DNA from: Nitrincola schmidtii
GTDB lineage: Bacteria; Pseudomonadota; Gammaproteobacteria; Pseudomonadales; Balneatricaceae
DNA: 64,000 bases
Direction: 5' to 3'
Assembly: GCF_008973715.1 (NCBI RefSeq)
Contig: NZ_WBOL01000002.1
Location: forward strand, 62,001 to 126,000
Shown: piece after piece, positions 56,431-64,000 of the stretch
How positions within the stretch are numbered: the stretch's first letter is position 1
Layout of the letters: each line of letters begins with the position of its first letter
The notes under the pieces: model-generated
Seen by the model: only the letters and a program-made list of their open reading frames with translations
What the model was told of the DNA's origin: nothing
Database searches by the model: none
Made by a program: the position numbers and the translations under genes

Positions 56431-57929
56431 TAAAAACGCTCCAGTTCAGGGAAGGGGAGTTCGCCACGATGGATATGCATGGCTCCAAATTCTGCACACC
56501 GATTGAGGGTCGGAATGTTTTTGCCAGGATTCAGTAAGCGTTTTGGATCGAAAGCGGCTTTAACTGCATGAAACAGTTCCAATTCATCATCATTAAACTG
56601 AGCACACATCTGGTTGATTTTCTCACGACCAACACCGTGCTCACCGGTAATCGTTCCACCCACTTTGACGCAAAGTTCTAGGATTTCTCCCCCTAAAGCT
56701 TCTGCGGTTTCCAAGCCACCGGGTTGGTCCGCATCAAATAAAATCAGTGGGTGCATATTGCCATCACCCGCGTGGAAAACGTTGGCAACGCGCAGGTCAT
56801 ATTTCTCAGATAGTGCCGCAATGCCTTTAAGAACGCCAGGTAGTTCACGGCGAGGAATGGTGCCATCCATACAGTAATAGTCAGGAGAGATACGGCCTAC
56901 GGCAGGAAACGCATTTTTACGGCCAGCCCAAAAACGCTGGCGTTCAGCCTCATCTTTAGCAATTTGTACGGCAATCGCTCCCGATTGAGCAAGAACCTCT
57001 TGTACGCGCGCGGTTTCCTCATCCACGTCAGATTCAACACCGTCCAGCTCGCAGAGTAAAATGGCTTCTGCTTCTACTGGGTAACCGGCGTGAATAAAAT
57101 CTTCGGCAGCGCGAATGGCTAGGTTGTCCATCATCTCTAAACCGCCAGGAATAATGCCTGCGGCGATTATGCTTCCCACTGCTAAACCTGCTTTTTCGAC
57201 ATCATCAAAGCTGGCCATCAAGACACGTGCCACTTGTGGTTTCGGTAAGAGTTTGACCTTAACTTCCACCACAATGCCGAGCATTCCTTCAGAGCCAGTA
57301 AAAAGAGCCATTAGGTCAAAGCCGGGCGCATCGAGGGCATCACTACCCAACGTCATGCGTTCGCCTTCAATCGTGACGATTTCGACACTGATCAGGTTAT
57401 GAACGGTTAAACCATATTTGAGACAGTGAACGCCGCCCGCATTTTCGGCAACATTACCACCAATCGAGCAAGCGATTTGTGAAGAGGGATCAGGTGCGTA
57501 ATAAAGACCATGTGCGACCGATGCTTCTGAAATCGCTAGATTCCTTACTCCTGGCTGGACGCGTGCATATCGACCTTCTGGGTTCACCTCAAGAATACGG
57601 TTAAACTTGGCCATCACTAACAATACGCCTTGCTGAAGCGGCAGGGCGCCACCTGATAAGCCAGTCCCTGCGCCACGAGCAACCACAGGAACATTCAGTT
57701 CATGACAGGTTTCCATAATGCGCTGAACTTGTTCGATAGTTTCTGGTAGTACAACCAATAATGGCATCACGCGATAAGCGGCTAACCCATCACACTCATA
57801 AGGCTTTAGTTCTTCGTCTGTGCGCAGTATGTGTAGATCTGGAACACGAATGCTGAGTTTATGCAGCAAAGCGGTTCGATCAGGCATGGGTATGGCACCG
57901 TCGAGGTGTTCGTCATAAAGAATATTCAT
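56430..57929 (-). CDS. glcD: glycolate oxidase subunit GlcD (FAD-linked)
   Basis: Catalytic FAD subunit of glycolate oxidase. It has 499 residues. FAD motifs: PVVARGAGTGLSGGALPL, SQIACSIGGNVAENAGG, LFTGSEGMLGIV. The active-site region NVFHAGDGNMHPL and GEHGVGREK are complete. It leads the glcDEFG operon. The gap to divergent glcC contains two identical operator-like palindromes. A related D-lactate dehydrogenase is the main alternative, but GlcE/F/G neighbours make glycolate the better call. Confidence 0.94.
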   Translation of the reverse strand: MNILYDEHLDGAIPMPDRTALLHKLSIRVPDLHILRTDEELKPYECDGLAAYRVMPLLVVLPETIEQVQRIMETCHELNVPVVARGAGTGLSGGALPLQQGVLLVMAKFNRILEVNPEGRYARVQPGVRNLAISEASVAHGLYYAPDPSSQIACSIGGNVAENAGGVHCLKYGLTVHNLISVEIVTIEGERMTLGSDALDAPGFDLMALFTGSEGMLGIVVEVKVKLLPKPQVARVLMASFDDVEKAGLAVGSIIAAGIIPGGLEMMDNLAIRAAEDFIHAGYPVEAEAILLCELDGVESDVDEETARVQEVLAQSGAIAVQIAKDEAERQRFWAGRKNAFPAVGRISPDYYCMDGTIPRRELPGVLKGIAALSEKYDLRVANVFHAGDGNMHPLILFDADQPGGLETAEALGGEILELCVKVGGTITGEHGVGREKINQMCAQFNDDELELFHAVKAAFDPKRLLNPGKNIPTLNRCAEFGAMHIHRGELPFPELERF

Positions 57930-57983
57930 TATTGCTATCCTGTGTTGAAGGCTGACCGCATTTTTATAATTTTAAGTTAATGA

Positions 57984-58012
57984 ATCTTGGGCGCAGAACC
58001 CAGATAGGTCAA
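57984..58012 (-). promoter_or_regulatory. possible promoter of glcD
   Basis: Minus strand TTGACC (58012-58007), 17 bases, then CAAGAT (57989-57984). The -35 is good and the -10 poor, as in activator-dependent promoters. The operator at 58025-58037 sits just upstream of this -35. Confidence 0.4.
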
Positions 58013-58024
58013 CCTTTAAACAAA

Positions 58025-58037
58025 CTGGTCATACCAG
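58025..58037. promoter_or_regulatory. GlcC operator candidate 1
   Basis: CTGGT-CAT-ACCAG, a perfect palindrome that fits the FadR-subgroup consensus TNGTNNNACNA. Identical to the copy at 58130-58142, 105 bp away. It lies next to the glcD -35, a place for activation. Confidence 0.7.
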
Positions 58038-58128
58038 ATATTTTGGCTGTTCACATCAAAAGGCTTTTAAGTCAGCGATTATTGGTTATATTGTCTAAAA
58101 GATCATTCGGATCAGGTTGCTTATCTAT

Positions 58129-58143
58129 ACTGGTCATACCAGT
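58129..58143. promoter_or_regulatory. GlcC operator candidate 2
   Basis: ACTGGT-CAT-ACCAGT, a 15-bp perfect palindrome, 30 bases before the glcC start. It overlaps the possible glcC -10 TATACT (58126-58131), a place for autorepression. Confidence 0.7.
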
Positions 58144-58173
58144 CAGGAAACAGGCAGTAAGGTGACAAATAAG

Positions 58174-58929
58174 ATGACTGAAGATATCCGCCAAATTGCT
58201 GATGTGGTTGCAGAACGAATCGAAACGTTGATTTTAGATGGTGTGCTTAAACCCGATCAGCGTCTGCCGTCAGAACGTCAGTTATCTGAAAAACTGGGCT
58301 TTTCTCGTTCGGCCTTGCGTGAGGGACTTAAGTTATTGCGTGCACGCGGCATCATTTTGACTGAGCATGGGCGCGGATCGTTTGTCGCGAAGTTAATGCC
58401 TGAACCCGCAACCCCATTGATGCACTTATTCAGCGAACATCCGCGCACGATCTATGACTTATTGGAAGTCAGAGCCTTGCTAGAAGGAGAGTCTGCTCGT
58501 TTGGCGGCCATGCGTGGAACCGATGCAGACTTTATTTTAATTCGTCGTCGTTATGAAGCCATGGTTGAGTTGACTCAGTCGGGTAAAGAGATAGAACTTC
58601 GAGAACATGCCAAGCTAGATCATGCTTTTCATCTCGCTGTCTGTGAGGCATCGCATAATCCGGTATTGGTTCATACCTTGCAGTCGCTAACCGATCTATT
58701 AATTAGCTCTGTGTTCGCCTCTTTAAATAATCTGTATCACCGACCGGTTCAGCGTCGCTTAATCGACCGGCAACATGCGCGTTTATATCATGCGGTGGTT
58801 GATCGCTTGCCCGAGCAGGCCAAGCGAGCTGCGGTAGAACATATACACAGCATTCGCGATAACTTGATGGAGATAGAGGCTGAAGAGCAGCGTATTCATC
58901 GTGCCTCGTTACGCTTACATGGTTGGTAA
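58174..58929 (+). CDS. glcC: glycolate-responsive regulator GlcC, FadR/GntR family
   Basis: A 251-residue FadR-subgroup regulator. The DNA-binding part reads IADVVAERIETLILDGVL, LPSERQLSEKLGFSRSALRE and GRGSFVAKL; the FCD ligand domain follows with YDLLEVRALLEGESARLAA. It is close to E. coli GlcC in the helix region. ATG 58174 is chosen, with AAGGTGA 8 bases upstream; the frame extends to a GTG at 58162 that overlaps that site. It is divergent from glcDEFG and is followed by lrgAB on the same strand. Confidence 0.92.
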   Translation: MTEDIRQIADVVAERIETLILDGVLKPDQRLPSERQLSEKLGFSRSALREGLKLLRARGIILTEHGRGSFVAKLMPEPATPLMHLFSEHPRTIYDLLEVRALLEGESARLAAMRGTDADFILIRRRYEAMVELTQSGKEIELREHAKLDHAFHLAVCEASHNPVLVHTLQSLTDLLISSVFASLNNLYHRPVQRRLIDRQHARLYHAVVDRLPEQAKRAAVEHIHSIRDNLMEIEAEEQRIHRASLRLHGW

Positions 58930-58984
58930 TGAGTTAACCAATCGATTTTCTTAAGTTAAAAATTTCGTCCTGACGGAGGTCGTT

Positions 58985-59353
58985 ATGGTTCAGGGTATGT
59001 TGTTATTGCTGCTATGCCAGTTAGCTGGTGAGTGGTTAATGGTATGGCTAGGAATTCCGATTCCTGGGCCGGTGGCGGGTATGTTGATTCTGCTGGTCGG
59101 CCTGATGATCTATGGCAAAGTGCCGGACTTTTTGCGTTTACCCGCTGAGGGATTGATTCGCCATCTTTCTTTATTGTTTATTCCAGCCGGTGTCGGTTTG
59201 ATGGTCTTTGCTCAGTTGTTGGCTCAGCATTGGTTGTTAGTACTTTTATCTTTGGTTATCAGTACGTTGTTAACCTTGATTTTAACTGCATGGATGATGC
59301 AAAAGCTTGAACAGCGGCAACAGAACAGGAGTAAAGCCAATGGAAATCGGTAA
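58985..59353 (+). CDS. lrgA: CidA/LrgA family membrane protein
   Basis: A 122-residue protein with about four hydrophobic helices and the LrgA/CidA pattern GIPIPGPVAGMLILLVGL and FIPAGVGLMVFAQLL. Originally linked to holin-like control of lysis, the family now includes pyruvate and glycolate/glycerate transporters. The ATG at 58985 has GGAGG at the right distance. It lies 55 bp after glcC and overlaps lrgB by 14 bases. No glcA-type permease is nearby. Confidence 0.88.
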   Translation: MVQGMLLLLLCQLAGEWLMVWLGIPIPGPVAGMLILLVGLMIYGKVPDFLRLPAEGLIRHLSLLFIPAGVGLMVFAQLLAQHWLLVLLSLVISTLLTLILTAWMMQKLEQRQQNRSKANGNR

Positions 59354-60056
59354 CTTTTGGGTTTACTTTGCGGCACGTCCACTGTTTTGGATCGTGGTCA
59401 CCATGATCGCTTTTTTGGTTGCAACCTGGATTAATCGTAAAGCGGGAGGGACGGCTTTACTTCATCCCGTGTTTGTCTCAATGCTAATGATCATTGGTTT
59501 GCTAATATTGACCAAAACTGACTACAACACCTATTTTGAGGGTGCTCAATTTATACATTTCTTGTTAGGTCCCGCGACGGTGGCGTTGGCTGTGCCCTTG
59601 TATGATCACTTGGCACGGATTCGCCGATTATTGCTGCCTATACTAGTCACTTGTATTACCGGCAGTGTATTTGCTGCTGCCACAGCGTTGGCGGTTGGTA
59701 TAGCAATGGATGGAGATTCTCGCTTACTACTGTCATTAGCACCTAAATCCGTGACGTCTCCTATCGCTATCGGTATTTCCGAGCAGATAGGAGGCTATCC
59801 ATCACTTTCAGCTGGTTTAGCACTATTAACGGGTATTATTGGCTGCTTAGCCGCTCCTCTGGTATTTAAGTTGCTCAAATTAAAATCGGAGACTGCGATG
59901 GGCTTTTCGTTAGGCTTATCAGCACATGGTTTCGGCACGGCTTATGCGATGCAGACGAGTGCTTTGGCGGGGGCTTTTGCAGGATTAGCGATGGGTTTAA
60001 CAGGAGTGTTTAGCTCACTGCTATTGCCTTTGTTGGTTAGGTTGTTCGGTATCTAG
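59340..60056 (+). CDS. lrgB: LrgB/CidB family membrane protein
   Basis: A 238-residue protein with about six to seven helices and the LrgB signatures LLGPATVALAVPLYDHL, LAPKSVTSPIAIGISEQIGG and SAHGFGTAYAMQTS. It pairs with LrgA. ATG 59340 is used, with AGGAG 8 bases upstream; the frame opens earlier inside lrgA. The plant chloroplast glycolate/glycerate transporter PLGG1 is an LrgA-LrgB fusion, which makes a transport role in the adjoining glc system plausible (inference). Confidence 0.9.
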   Translation: MEIGNFWVYFAARPLFWIVVTMIAFLVATWINRKAGGTALLHPVFVSMLMIIGLLILTKTDYNTYFEGAQFIHFLLGPATVALAVPLYDHLARIRRLLLPILVTCITGSVFAAATALAVGIAMDGDSRLLLSLAPKSVTSPIAIGISEQIGGYPSLSAGLALLTGIIGCLAAPLVFKLLKLKSETAMGFSLGLSAHGFGTAYAMQTSALAGAFAGLAMGLTGVFSSLLLPLLVRLFGI

Positions 60057-60059
60057 TTT

Positions 60060-60092
60060 TTAGATTTATCTAACATAACGTATGCTTATAAT
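60060..60092 (+). promoter_or_regulatory. possible promoter and operator of the mmsA-type operon
   Basis: A perfect -10 TATAAT at 60087-60092 and, where a -35 would lie, a 14-bp palindrome TTAGAT-TT-ATCTAA (60060-60073). No consensus -35 is seen, as expected for an activator-dependent promoter. Confidence 0.4.
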
Positions 60093-60203
60093 GCAGTTTT
60101 GAAATACTCATTGGATTTCACCCTTTGTATTTGCGACATTGCGTGACAAGATATTTATTGATCTCAGTCAAGTAATCGCATAACCAAGGGTGGAGTTCAA
60201 ACC

Positions 60204-61703
60204 ATGACAATAACAACAATCGAACATTATATTGCGGGACAGCGTGTGTCGGGTGAGTCGACACGTTCGCAGCCTGTTTATAATCCTGCGACCGGTACAC
60301 AGACCGGTGAAGTCAAACTGGCAACACGCAATGACGTCAATACAGCGGTAGCAGCCGCGAAAGCTGCTTTTCCTGCTTGGTCCAACATCCCTCCGATTCG
60401 TCGTGCCAGGCTCATGAATCGTTTTCTCCAATTGGTTAACGAAAACAAAGAAGCCTTAGCAAAAGCGATTACAGCAGAACACGGCAAAGTCTTTACCGAT
60501 GCTTGTGGTGAAGTGGAGCGTGGTATCGATATTATCGAATTTGCCTGTGGTATTCCGCAATTGCTGAAAGGCGACTATACCGAACAAGTCTCAACGGGTA
60601 TTGATAACTGGACCATGCGTCAGCCTTTGGGTGTCGTTGCTGGTATCACGCCCTTTAACTTCCCCGTGATGGTGCCGATGTGGATGTTCCCCGTGGCGAT
60701 TGCGGCGGGTAACACCTTTGTCTTAAAGCCTTCTCCTACCGATCCAACGCCCGCATTGATGTATGCCGATTTAATGAAAGAAGCCGGTTTCCCTGATGGC
60801 GTGTTCAATGTTGTTCAGGGTGATAAAGAAGCGGTGGATGCATTGATTGAGCATGAAGATGTGCATGCACTGTCCTTTGTCGGGTCAACGCCGATTGCCA
60901 ATTACATATATGAGCGTGGCGCACATTTTGGTAAGCGTGTTCAGGCACTCGGTGGCGCTAAAAACCATATGCTGATCATGCCCGATGCTGACCTAGATAA
61001 GACGGTTGACGCATTGATGGGAGCTGCTTTTGGTTCTGCCGGTGAGCGTTGTATGGCAATTTCTGTGGCACTGTTTGTGGGTGATTCTGCCGATGCCATC
61101 ATTCCGAAGTTGACTGAAAAAACCAAACAGCTCGTGGTCAAAAATGGTCTCGAACTGGATGCTGAGATGGGACCTATTGTGACCGCACAGGCTCTCGAGC
61201 GCATCACGGGTTATATTGAAAAAGGTGTTGAAGAGGGTGCTGATCTGTTAGTGGATGGTCGTGGTTATACAGTACCTGGTCATGAAAATGGCTATTGGCT
61301 GGGTGGTACGCTGTTCGATAACGTTACGCCGGATATGACCATTTATAAAGAAGAAATTTTTGGCCCTGTGTTGGTGTGTGTCCGTGTTAATGACTTCGCA
61401 GAAGGGGTGGATCTAATTAACCGTCACGAATTTGGTAACGGTGTCTCACTCTTTACCCGTGATGGAAACGTCGCACGTGAATTTGGTCGTTTGGTACAGG
61501 TGGGTATGGTTGGCGTCAATGTGCCGATTCCCGTTCCGATGGCGTGGCATGGTTTTGGCGGTTGGAAGAAAAGTCTGTTCGGTGATATGCATGCTTATGG
61601 TGAAGAAGGTGTTCGTTTCTACACCAAGCAAAAATCGATTATGCAGCGCTGGCCAGAAAGTATTGCCAAGGGTGCTGAATTCACTATGCCGGTTTCTAAG
61701 TAA
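60204..61703 (+). CDS. mmsA: CoA-acylating (methyl)malonate-semialdehyde dehydrogenase
   Basis: A 499-residue aldehyde dehydrogenase of the MmsA/IolA/DddC type, which turns methylmalonate or malonate semialdehyde into propionyl- or acetyl-CoA with release of CO2. Landmarks: [38 protein letters not shown], and the catalytic Cys in [11 protein letters not shown]. The ribosome site is a good GGTGGAG. It is followed 14 bp later by a GMC oxidoreductase, and no mmsB lies nearby. This fits 3-hydroxypropionate use better than valine breakdown (inference). Confidence 0.93.
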   Translation: MTITTIEHYIAGQRVSGESTRSQPVYNPATGTQTGEVKLATRNDVNTAVAAAKAAFPAWSNIPPIRRARLMNRFLQLVNENKEALAKAITAEHGKVFTDACGEVERGIDIIEFACGIPQLLKGDYTEQVSTGIDNWTMRQPLGVVAGITPFNFPVMVPMWMFPVAIAAGNTFVLKPSPTDPTPALMYADLMKEAGFPDGVFNVVQGDKEAVDALIEHEDVHALSFVGSTPIANYIYERGAHFGKRVQALGGAKNHMLIMPDADLDKTVDALMGAAFGSAGERCMAISVALFVGDSADAIIPKLTEKTKQLVVKNGLELDAEMGPIVTAQALERITGYIEKGVEEGADLLVDGRGYTVPGHENGYWLGGTLFDNVTPDMTIYKEEIFGPVLVCVRVNDFAEGVDLINRHEFGNGVSLFTRDGNVAREFGRLVQVGMVGVNVPIPVPMAWHGFGGWKKSLFGDMHAYGEEGVRFYTKQKSIMQRWPESIAKGAEFTMPVSK

Positions 61704-61717
61704 TTTAGGAGGTCGCT

Positions 61718-63379
61718 ATGCCACGTGATCCCTTTGATTATATTGTGATTGGAGCTGGCTCGGCGGGTTGTTTACTCGCCAATCGACTCAGCCAAAATCC
61801 AGACAATAAAGTGTTATTAATTGAAGCCGGTAAAAAAGATAACTACCACTGGATTCATATTCCAGTGGGGTATCTCTACTGCATCGGCAACCCTCGTACC
61901 GACTGGCTTTTTCAGACAGAACCGGATGCTGGACTGAATGGAAGAACCCTGCGTTACCCGCGAGGTAAAACCTTGGGTGGATGCTCGTCTATCAACGGCA
62001 TGTTGTATTTGCGAGGTCAGGCGCGGGACTATGATCGCTGGGCCGAACTGACCGGTGATGATGCCTGGAGTTGGAAAAACAGCCTGCCTGATTTTAAAAA
62101 GCATGAGCATCATTATCGTTTAGATGAGGGGCAAGACCCACAGCTCGCTAACGTTGAGCGCTTTTCAGACTATCACGGCCATGGTGGTGAATGGCGTATT
62201 GAAAAGCAGCGCTTGCGTTGGGATGTGCTGGATAGCTTCGCGGATGCCGCTGTTCAAGCTGGCGTACCCAAAACAGAAGACTTTAACCAAGGCGATAATG
62301 AAGGTGTTGGTTATTTTGAAGTCAATCAACGTCAAGGCTGGCGCTGGAATACATCCAAAGCCTTTTTAAGACCCGCAAAGCAACGCAGTAACCTGACCGT
62401 GTGGACTGAATCACAGGTTGAACGCTTGATCTTTGATTCGTCCTTAGAAGGGCAGCCTCGTTGTTCTGGTGCGATTATTCGTCGTGGGGGTGATGCGGTC
62501 ACCGTTAGGGCAAACAAAGAGGTGATTTTGTCTGCGGGTGCGATTGGCTCTCCACAGCTTCTTCAATTGTCAGGTATTGGGCCAGCCCCGCTACTAAAAG
62601 AGCATGGCATTGATGTCACAGTCGACCTTCCCGGAGTGGGTGAAAATCTTCAAGACCATCTGCAGATTCGAGCAGTTTACAAGGTTAAAGGCGTTAAAAC
62701 CTTAAACACCATGGCGAACAGCTTAATCGGCAAGGCAATGATCGGTTTGGAGTATGTTCTGAAGCGTTCTGGGCCGATGAGTATGGCACCCAGTCAGTTG
62801 TGCGCATTTACGAAGTCTGATCCGAGTCAGCCCTTCGCTAATCTTGAGTATCACGTGCAGCCACTAAGCTTAGATGCATTTGGAGAGGATCTACATCCTT
62901 TTCCAGCCATTACAGCCAGTGTCTGTAACCTGAATCCAACCAGTCGCGGTCATATACGGATACGTTCATCTAAATTTGATGATCCGCCCATGATTGCGCC
63001 GAATTATCTCAGCACAGAAGAGGACCGTAAAATCGCGGCACAAAGCTTAAGACAGGTGCGAGAGATTGTTTCTCAACCCGCCATGCAAGCTTATCAGCCA
63101 GAAGAATGGCGTCCAGGTGTTCAATACCAAACCGATGAAGAGTTGGCAAAGCTGGCAGGTGATATCGCCACCACCATTTTTCACCCTGTGGGTACAGCAA
63201 AAATGGGACGTGATGATGATCCGATGGCAGTCGTCGATTCACATCTGCGCGTCAGAGGCGTGAAAGGTTTGCGAGTGGTGGATGCGAGTGTGATGCCATT
63301 GATTACCAGTGGTAACACCAATTCACCGACTTTGATGATTGCTGAAAAAGCGGCACAATGGATCTTAAATGCCGAATGA
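61718..63379 (+). CDS. GMC oxidoreductase, choline-dehydrogenase-like alcohol dehydrogenase
   Basis: A 553-residue FAD-dependent GMC enzyme. N-terminal FAD motif DYIVIGAGSAGCLLANRL, GMC signature GKTLGGCSSINGMLYLRGQ, second signature SAGAIGSPQLLQLSGIG, and C-terminal active-site region FHPVGTAKMG then NTNSPTLMIAEKAA. It oxidises an alcohol to an aldehyde at the quinone or membrane level. With an MmsA partner and LysR neighbour it may be 3-hydroxypropionate dehydrogenase (HpdH/DddA type); choline and other alcohols are alternatives. RBS TAGGAGG lies upstream of ATG 61718. Confidence 0.9.
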   Translation: MPRDPFDYIVIGAGSAGCLLANRLSQNPDNKVLLIEAGKKDNYHWIHIPVGYLYCIGNPRTDWLFQTEPDAGLNGRTLRYPRGKTLGGCSSINGMLYLRGQARDYDRWAELTGDDAWSWKNSLPDFKKHEHHYRLDEGQDPQLANVERFSDYHGHGGEWRIEKQRLRWDVLDSFADAAVQAGVPKTEDFNQGDNEGVGYFEVNQRQGWRWNTSKAFLRPAKQRSNLTVWTESQVERLIFDSSLEGQPRCSGAIIRRGGDAVTVRANKEVILSAGAIGSPQLLQLSGIGPAPLLKEHGIDVTVDLPGVGENLQDHLQIRAVYKVKGVKTLNTMANSLIGKAMIGLEYVLKRSGPMSMAPSQLCAFTKSDPSQPFANLEYHVQPLSLDAFGEDLHPFPAITASVCNLNPTSRGHIRIRSSKFDDPPMIAPNYLSTEEDRKIAAQSLRQVREIVSQPAMQAYQPEEWRPGVQYQTDEELAKLAGDIATTIFHPVGTAKMGRDDDPMAVVDSHLRVRGVKGLRVVDASVMPLITSGNTNSPTLMIAEKAAQWILNAE

Positions 63380-63397
63380 CGCAAAAGGATTCAATGA

Positions 63398-64000
63398 TTG
63401 GATTATTCACTTATCAAAGCCTTCGTCGCAATAGCACAAGAAGGTAACCTGACAAGGGCGGCTGATCGATTGTGTATCACTCAGCCAGCCCTGAGTCTGC
63501 AATTAAAGAAGCTGCAAGACTCAGTGGGGTTGGTGCTTTTCAAGAGAACCCCCAGAGGGATGCAGTTGACGGATGAAGGGCGGCGATTATTGTCTTCTGC
63601 CGAACAGGCTTTGGAAGCTTTTGCGGCATTTCAATCAGCCGCTGAAGGCCTTAAGGGTATTGTTCATGGCGAGTTAAAAGTAGGTACTATTGTTGATCCT
63701 GAGTTTTTACGCTTGGGATCATTTTTGAAAATGATGGCGAATCATCATCCTGGATTGACCTATGAGTTGCGTCACGGCATTTCGGGAAGTGTTTTAAGAG
63801 AAGTAGAGCAAGGAACGTTGGATGTTGCATTTACTTTGGGTTTTCCTGGTTTAGTTGAGTTTCAACAACGTTTCCACGTTCTTCCTCTTGCGGACTTTAA
63901 TTATCGTGTCATAGCGCCACCAAGCTGGCGTGCTTTAGTCAAAGGAAAAGATTGGCAGGCCTTGTCTTTGTTACCCTGGATAGCGACACCACCAGAGTCC
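63398..64000 (+). CDS. LysR-family transcriptional regulator, 3' end outside window
   Basis: The frame is open for 201 codons to the window edge. The start is TTG 63398, with AAAAGGA (63383-63389) eight bases upstream; the codon before it is an in-frame TGA. The N-terminal winged helix is clear: SLIKAFVAIAQEGNLTRAAD, then ITQPALSLQLKKLQ. The effector domain begins at about residue 88 (VHGELKVGTIVDPEFLRLG). It is 18 bp after the GMC gene on the same strand. A DddR/HpdR-like role is inferred from context. Confidence 0.9.
   Translation, partial: MDYSLIKAFVAIAQEGNLTRAADRLCITQPALSLQLKKLQDSVGLVLFKRTPRGMQLTDEGRRLLSSAEQALEAFAAFQSAAEGLKGIVHGELKVGTIVDPEFLRLGSFLKMMANHHPGLTYELRHGISGSVLREVEQGTLDVAFTLGFPGLVEFQQRFHVLPLADFNYRVIAPPSWRALVKGKDWQALSLLPWIATPPES

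Noticed and set aside
1-64000. CRISPR arrays, tRNA or rRNA genes, insertion sequences and prophage
   Set aside because: No regularly spaced repeats, cloverleaf genes, transposase or phage structural genes were recognised on reading both strands; the intein is the only mobile element.

Overview
The window is a stretch of ordinary bacterial chromosome from a gammaproteobacterium, most likely a marine or aquatic relative of the Pseudomonadales/Oceanospirillales. The gene orders point there: xseA < > guaB-guaA-tadA < mltF > purL, comF < > bioB-F-H-C-D, and gyrA-serC-pheA-hisC-tyrA-cmk-rpsA-ihfB-lapA-lapB-pyrF are all gammaproteobacterial arrangements. No rRNA, tRNA, CRISPR array, insertion sequence or prophage was found. 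The only mobile element recognised is an intein. The species cannot be named from the sequence alone. Layout: (1) 1-8.5 kb: the end of dnaB, interrupted at its Walker A motif by a 496-residue intein with a homing endonuclease; a minus-strand trmO-bioA-thioesterase group; a LOG-family gene; an ABC exporter; comF. (2) 8.5-13.1 kb: a tightly overlapping biotin operon bioB-bioF-bioH-bioC-bioD behind a promoter that carries inverted repeats. (3) 13.1-16.7 kb: a small flagellar-rod-like protein, a putative HExxH metalloprotease, an esterase and xseA. (4) 16.8-26.1 kb: purine and cell-wall housekeeping (guaB, guaA, tadA, mltF, purL). (5) 26.2-32.7 kb: an OmpA-like protein, YciI, an rnm/yciO/H-NS/rluB run, and a minus-strand ubiG-gph-yciK operon. 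(6) 32.7-44.5 kb: gyrA and the aromatic supraoperon, then cmk, rpsA, ihfB, lapAB and pyrF. (7) 44.5-51.6 kb: a ComEA-like protein, an AEC transporter, pdhR and the aceE-aceF pyruvate dehydrogenase genes. (8) 51.7-60.1 kb: an alanine/sodium symporter, a glycolate oxidase operon (glcD-E-F-G), its regulator glcC, and lrgA-lrgB. (9) 60.2-64.0 kb: an mmsA-type dehydrogenase, a GMC oxidoreductase and the start of a LysR regulator. How the parts work together: regions 8 and 9 look like a catabolic section for small organic acids. Glycolate oxidase has no classical permease beside it, but it sits with lrgAB, whose plant relative PLGG1 carries glycolate and glycerate. The mmsA/GMC/LysR trio resembles known 3-hydroxypropionate (dddC/dddA, hpdH/hpdR) clusters. 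Most notable: (a) the P-loop dnaB intein contains a Cro/XRE-like helix-turn-helix; (b) pheA encodes a P-protein with an in-frame loss of about 75 residues from the prephenate dehydratase domain; (c) aroA is missing from its usual place between tyrA and cmk; (d) an lrgAB-glc locus has two identical CTGGT-CAT-ACCAG operator-like palindromes. Start codons were chosen by eye from ribosome binding sites and remembered family N-termini. Comparisons to families come from memory, not from a search.
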